From Breoghania corrubedonensis (GTDB lineage Bacteria > Pseudomonadota > Alphaproteobacteria > Rhizobiales > Stappiaceae), in NCBI RefSeq assembly GCF_003053845.1, contig NZ_QAYG01000008.1, positions 62,001-126,000 on the forward strand: 64,000 nucleotides of DNA. The letters run 5' to 3'. Below the pieces are notes generated by a model that did not search any database, was not told the DNA's origin, and saw only the letters and a list, made by a program, of their open reading frames with translations. The position numbers were made by a program, and so were the translations under genes. Positions 61,590-64,000 of the stretch are shown here, in pieces (positions within the stretch are counted from its first letter, which is position 1; each line of letters opens with the position of its first letter).

Positions 61590-64000
61590 GGTCCAGGCTC
61601 TCCAGTGTTTGCGTGTAGCGGGCGAAGTCGAAGGCCTGAATGTGCCCGCGCAAGGTTGCGACGATGGCTCCGTTGCCGGGCGTCTCGGCCAGTTCCTCCA
61701 GCTTGGCTTCGATCCCGCGCACGTAGCCGATTTCGCCAAGGTTGATAAGCTCGCGTACCGCGCGTGCGCTCAGGGCATGGCCTTCGGTTTCGCGGGGCGC
61801 GCCGCCGCGTGTCCCTTCTTGCGAAATGTCGGGGCCGCCGGATCCCGTTTCCGCTGCAAGCTGGTCCGCGTCGAGCCACTCCAGTCCCAGGTGCTTGCCG
61901 AGCTTGTCGAGAAGCTGGCGCATGTCGAAAGGCTTGGCGAGCGTGTCGTCGTGGCGTGCATCCTCCTCTATCGCGGAGGCGCCGTCGCCGATATTGGCCG
62001 AGAGCATGATGGCGGGAGCCGTGTGGCCGAGGGCGCGCAGGCGGCAGAGCAGGTCCCATCCGCTCATGCCGGGCATGAAGATGTCGAGCAGGAAGGCGTC
62101 GGGTCGGATACCGGAGACCAGTTCGAGCGCCCTGGGGCCGTCATCGGCGGTCAGTACAGTGAAACCGAGCGGCTGAAGGATCTCCTGCATCAGGTCGCGG
62201 TGATCGGCATTGTCATCGACCACGACAATGGTGCGGCGCGTCCCGGCATAGCCCGCGATCCGCCGATCCGCCGTCTTCGAGGGCGTGGCGATCGAGGAGA
62301 GCATCAGCCGTACGCGGAACGTGCTGCCTTCTCCGCGCGCGCTCGTCAGGGAAATCTCACCGCCCAGCGTTTCCGCCAGAAGTTTGGTGATGGTCAGGCC
62401 GAGGCCGAGGCCCGGCGTCAGGGACCGGCCGTCTTCTTCGCCGCGGCCGAAGGGTTCGAACACCTTGGCCTGATCGGTGGCGGCGATGCCGCGTCCGGTA
62501 TCCGAGACGGTGAAGCTTGCGACCTGCGAGCGGTAGTCGACCGCCAGTGCGATCCTGCCCGTTTCCGTGAACTTGATGGCGTTGGAAAGCAGGTTGACCA
62601 GGATCTGCCTGAGCCGCTTTTCATCGGTGCGCACGAAGAGGGGAAGGCTGGGGGAGCGCACATAGTCGAAGGCGAGCCTCTTGGCGGCGGCTTGCGGGCG
62701 GAACATGTCGACGATCTGATCCAGAAAATCCTGAATGTTGATCTCGTTGGAATAGACCTGCAACCGTCCGGCCTCGATGCGCGAAATATCCAGCAGGCCA
62801 TCGATCAGCCCGGAAAGATGTTCGGCGGAGCGCCTGATCACCTTGATGCCCGCCTCGGTGGGGGCAGGATTGCCATCGGAGCGCTCCAGCACCTGGGCAT
62901 AGCCCAGAACCGCGTTGAGCGGCGTTCGCAGCTCGTGGCTGAGGCCGACGACATAGCGGCTTTTGGCGAGGTTCGCGGCCTCCGCCACTTCCTTGGCGCG
63001 TTGCAGTTCCGCGTCCGTCCGCTGATGGGCTTCGATTTCCTTCAGCAGCAGGGCGTTCTGGCGCAGCGATTCCTCTTCCGCGACGTGGCGCGTGTCGTGG
63101 GCGAGCACCAGAAACCAGGTGGCGATACCGGTGATGATCGCGAAGACGAAGAAGATCAGCGTCACCGTCTCGCCGACGAGCGTCGCCTCGCCCGGCCGTC
63201 CCGCCGTCGCCTGCTGGTAGATCACGGCCAGCAGCAGGCCGATGGCGGCGATAGCGAACGTCGAGGTCAGGGCGTAGCGCCCGAGCCGGGTCCCGAGCCG
63301 GCTCACCAGCCAGCCGGGCAGCAACCGGTCGGCCGCGGCTCCGATCTGGCGGGCGAGACGCGCATCGGGCTTGCAAAGGTCGTGGCAGCGCGCATCGAGG
63401 GAGCAGCACAGCGAGCAGATCGGCCTCTGGTAGGCCGGGCAGTAGGCCATGTCCTCCGGCTCAAACGCGTTCTCGCAGATGGAGCAGGTCAGGGAGGGGA
63501 GGGTCTGCCAGTGCGGGCGCGGTTTGCGGGCGAGGTAGTAGCGCCCGCGCGTGGCGAAGGCGATGAGGGGAACCGTGACATAGGCGACGCCCATGGCGAT
63601 GAAGGTGGAGAGAGCGGCGGCGGCCGCGCCGAAATGACCGGCATGGGCAATCAGCGCGATGGTCGTCGCGAGTGCCACGGCACCGGTGCCCACGGGGTTG
63701 ATATCGTACAGATGGGCGCGCTTGAACTCGATGCCGGGCGGCGAAAGACCAAGCGGCTTGTTGATGAAGAGATCCGATGAAATGGCGGAAAGCCAGGCCA
63801 TGGCGATGATGGAGAAGACGCCGAGCGTTTCCTCCAGCACCCGGTAGATGCCGAGCTCCATCAACAAAAGCGCGATGGAAACGTTGAAGACTAGCCAGAC
63901 CACCCGACCGGGGTGGCTGTGGGTCAGTCGGGAAAAGAAGTTCGACCAGGCGAGCGAGCCCGCATAGGCGTTCATGACGTTTATCTTGAGCTGCGAGACG
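61579..64000 (-). CDS. NCS1 transporter-histidine kinase-receiver fusion (N-terminus beyond window)
   Basis: The frame is open through the window edge, so the N-terminus is missing; the visible part is about 806 residues. It opens KINVMNAYAGSLAWSNFF, SRLTHSHPGRVVWLVFN and INKPLGLSPPGIEFKRAHLYDINPVG, which match the C-terminal half of NCS1 permeases for purines, cytosine or allantoin. Eight cysteines follow in a 38-residue stretch (63373-63486; C-x2-C, C, C-x2-CC, C, C), resembling a zinc ribbon. Two more membrane helices, HisKA (H347 counted from ATG 63975, LSHELRTPLNAVLGYA), HATPase (NLLSNAIKFT) and a receiver (D631 in LLDIFMPG) come next. The C-terminal about 100 residues are Hpt-like or linker. 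The partner regulator gene overlaps. Confidence 0.9.
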   Translation of the reverse strand, partial: VSQLKINVMNAYAGSLAWSNFFSRLTHSHPGRVVWLVFNVSIALLLMELGIYRVLEETLGVFSIIAMAWLSAISSDLFINKPLGLSPPGIEFKRAHLYDINPVGTGAVALATTIALIAHAGHFGAAAAALSTFIAMGVAYVTVPLIAFATRGRYYLARKPRPHWQTLPSLTCSICENAFEPEDMAYCPAYQRPICSLCCSLDARCHDLCKPDARLARQIGAAADRLLPGWLVSRLGTRLGRYALTSTFAIAAIGLLLAVIYQQATAGRPGEATLVGETVTLIFFVFAIITGIATWFLVLAHDTRHVAEEESLRQNALLLKEIEAHQRTDAELQRAKEVAEAANLAKSRYVVGLSHELRTPLNAVLGYAQVLERSDGNPAPTEAGIKVIRRSAEHLSGLIDGLLDISRIEAGRLQVYSNEINIQDFLDQIVDMFRPQAAAKRLAFDYVRSPSLPLFVRTDEKRLRQILVNLLSNAIKFTETGRIALAVDYRSQVASFTVSDTGRGIAATDQAKVFEPFGRGEEDGRSLTPGLGLGLTITKLLAETLGGEISLTSARGEGSTFRVRLMLSSIATPSKTADRRIAGYAGTRRTIVVVDDNADHRDLMQEILQPLGFTVLTADDGPRALELVSGIRPDAFLLDIFMPGMSGWDLLCRLRALGHTAPAIMLSANIGDGASAIEEDARHDDTLAKPFDMRQLLDKLGKHLGLEWLDADQLAAETGSGGPDISQEGTRGGAPRETEGHALSARAVRELINLGEIGYVRGIEAKLEELAETPGNGAIVATLRGHIQAFDFARYTQTLESLDHAE

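Noticed and set aside
61324-63780. Long open frame (818 codons) opposite the transporter-kinase
   Set aside because: Shadow frame; kinase and receiver motifs define the minus strand as coding.
1-64000. CRISPR array, prophage, integron, insertion sequence or defence system
   Set aside because: No regularly spaced repeats, transposase, integrase, restriction or toxin gene was seen on either strand.

Overview
The window is about 64 kb of GC-rich (roughly 63-65% by eye) bacterial chromosome, densely coded, with many 4-11 nt gene overlaps. Both ends cut a gene. The gene content (CarD, FdxA, S4 protein and SUV3-like helicase in one block, a sigma-32 with an RpoH box, TAXI-TRAP and Liv-type ABC transporters, imelysin/di-heme cluster) points to an alphaproteobacterium, most likely Hyphomicrobiales (Rhizobiales). 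Finer placement is a guess. I see no insertion sequence, prophage, rRNA or CRISPR array. One tRNA gene (Arg, CCT anticodon) is present.

Region 1 (2-6724, + strand): acyl-CoA dehydrogenase (5' truncated), CaiB/BaiF CoA-transferase and a CitE-like lyase in one tight operon, followed by pyruvate carboxylase. This looks like CoA-ester breakdown feeding central carbon metabolism plus anaplerosis.

Region 2 (6951-25166): two divergent operons that look like one catabolic unit for an N-heterocyclic or cyclic-amide compound. On the minus strand: ferredoxin-NADP reductase, a 6-hydroxynicotinate-reductase-like protein, UPF0280, an AA_synth/DUF1185 protein, a VanA-like Rieske oxygenase, and a Liv-type ABC importer whose two permeases are fused into one protein, then MarR. 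On the plus strand: a xanthine-dehydrogenase-type FAD subunit, a fused [2Fe-2S]/molybdopterin subunit, and HyuA/HyuB ATP-dependent cyclic-amide hydrolases. A shared 14-bp motif, GTTAGYATRCAAAY, occurs at all three promoter regions of this unit. The inferred flow is: import, hydroxylation by the molybdenum enzyme, ferredoxin-linked ring reduction, cyclic-amide opening.

Region 3 (25201-33683): RpiR regulator divergent from a TAXI-TRAP transporter (its binding-protein gene carries an apparent frameshift close to the 3' end), a TeaD-like universal stress protein, a class III aminotransferase, a GntR/FCD regulator (probably leaderless) and a D-2-hydroxyacid dehydrogenase. This looks like an uptake and transamination module for an unidentified amino or organic acid.

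Region 4 (34049-39289): a complete five-gene Liv-type ABC importer with a Tat-exported binding protein and a palindrome-rich leader.

Region 5 (39472-53795): mostly core genes: PAS-GAF-PAS histidine kinase, tRNA-Arg, thermonuclease-like protein, M48 lipoprotein peptidase, RpoH-type sigma factor, CarD, FdxA, S4 RNA-binding protein, SUV3-like helicase, class I glutamine amidotransferase, TerB-like protein. A promoter/terminator pair upstream of carD may define a very short RNA or attenuator.

Region 6 (54294-60115): an unknown protein and the imelysin / di-heme oxidoreductase / imelysin / DUF1513 cluster, a periplasmic set associated with iron.

Region 7 (60234-64000): a small helical protein, a LuxR-type response regulator, and the C-terminal part of a striking fusion: an NCS1 (purine/cytosine permease-like) transporter joined through an eight-cysteine module to a histidine kinase and receiver.
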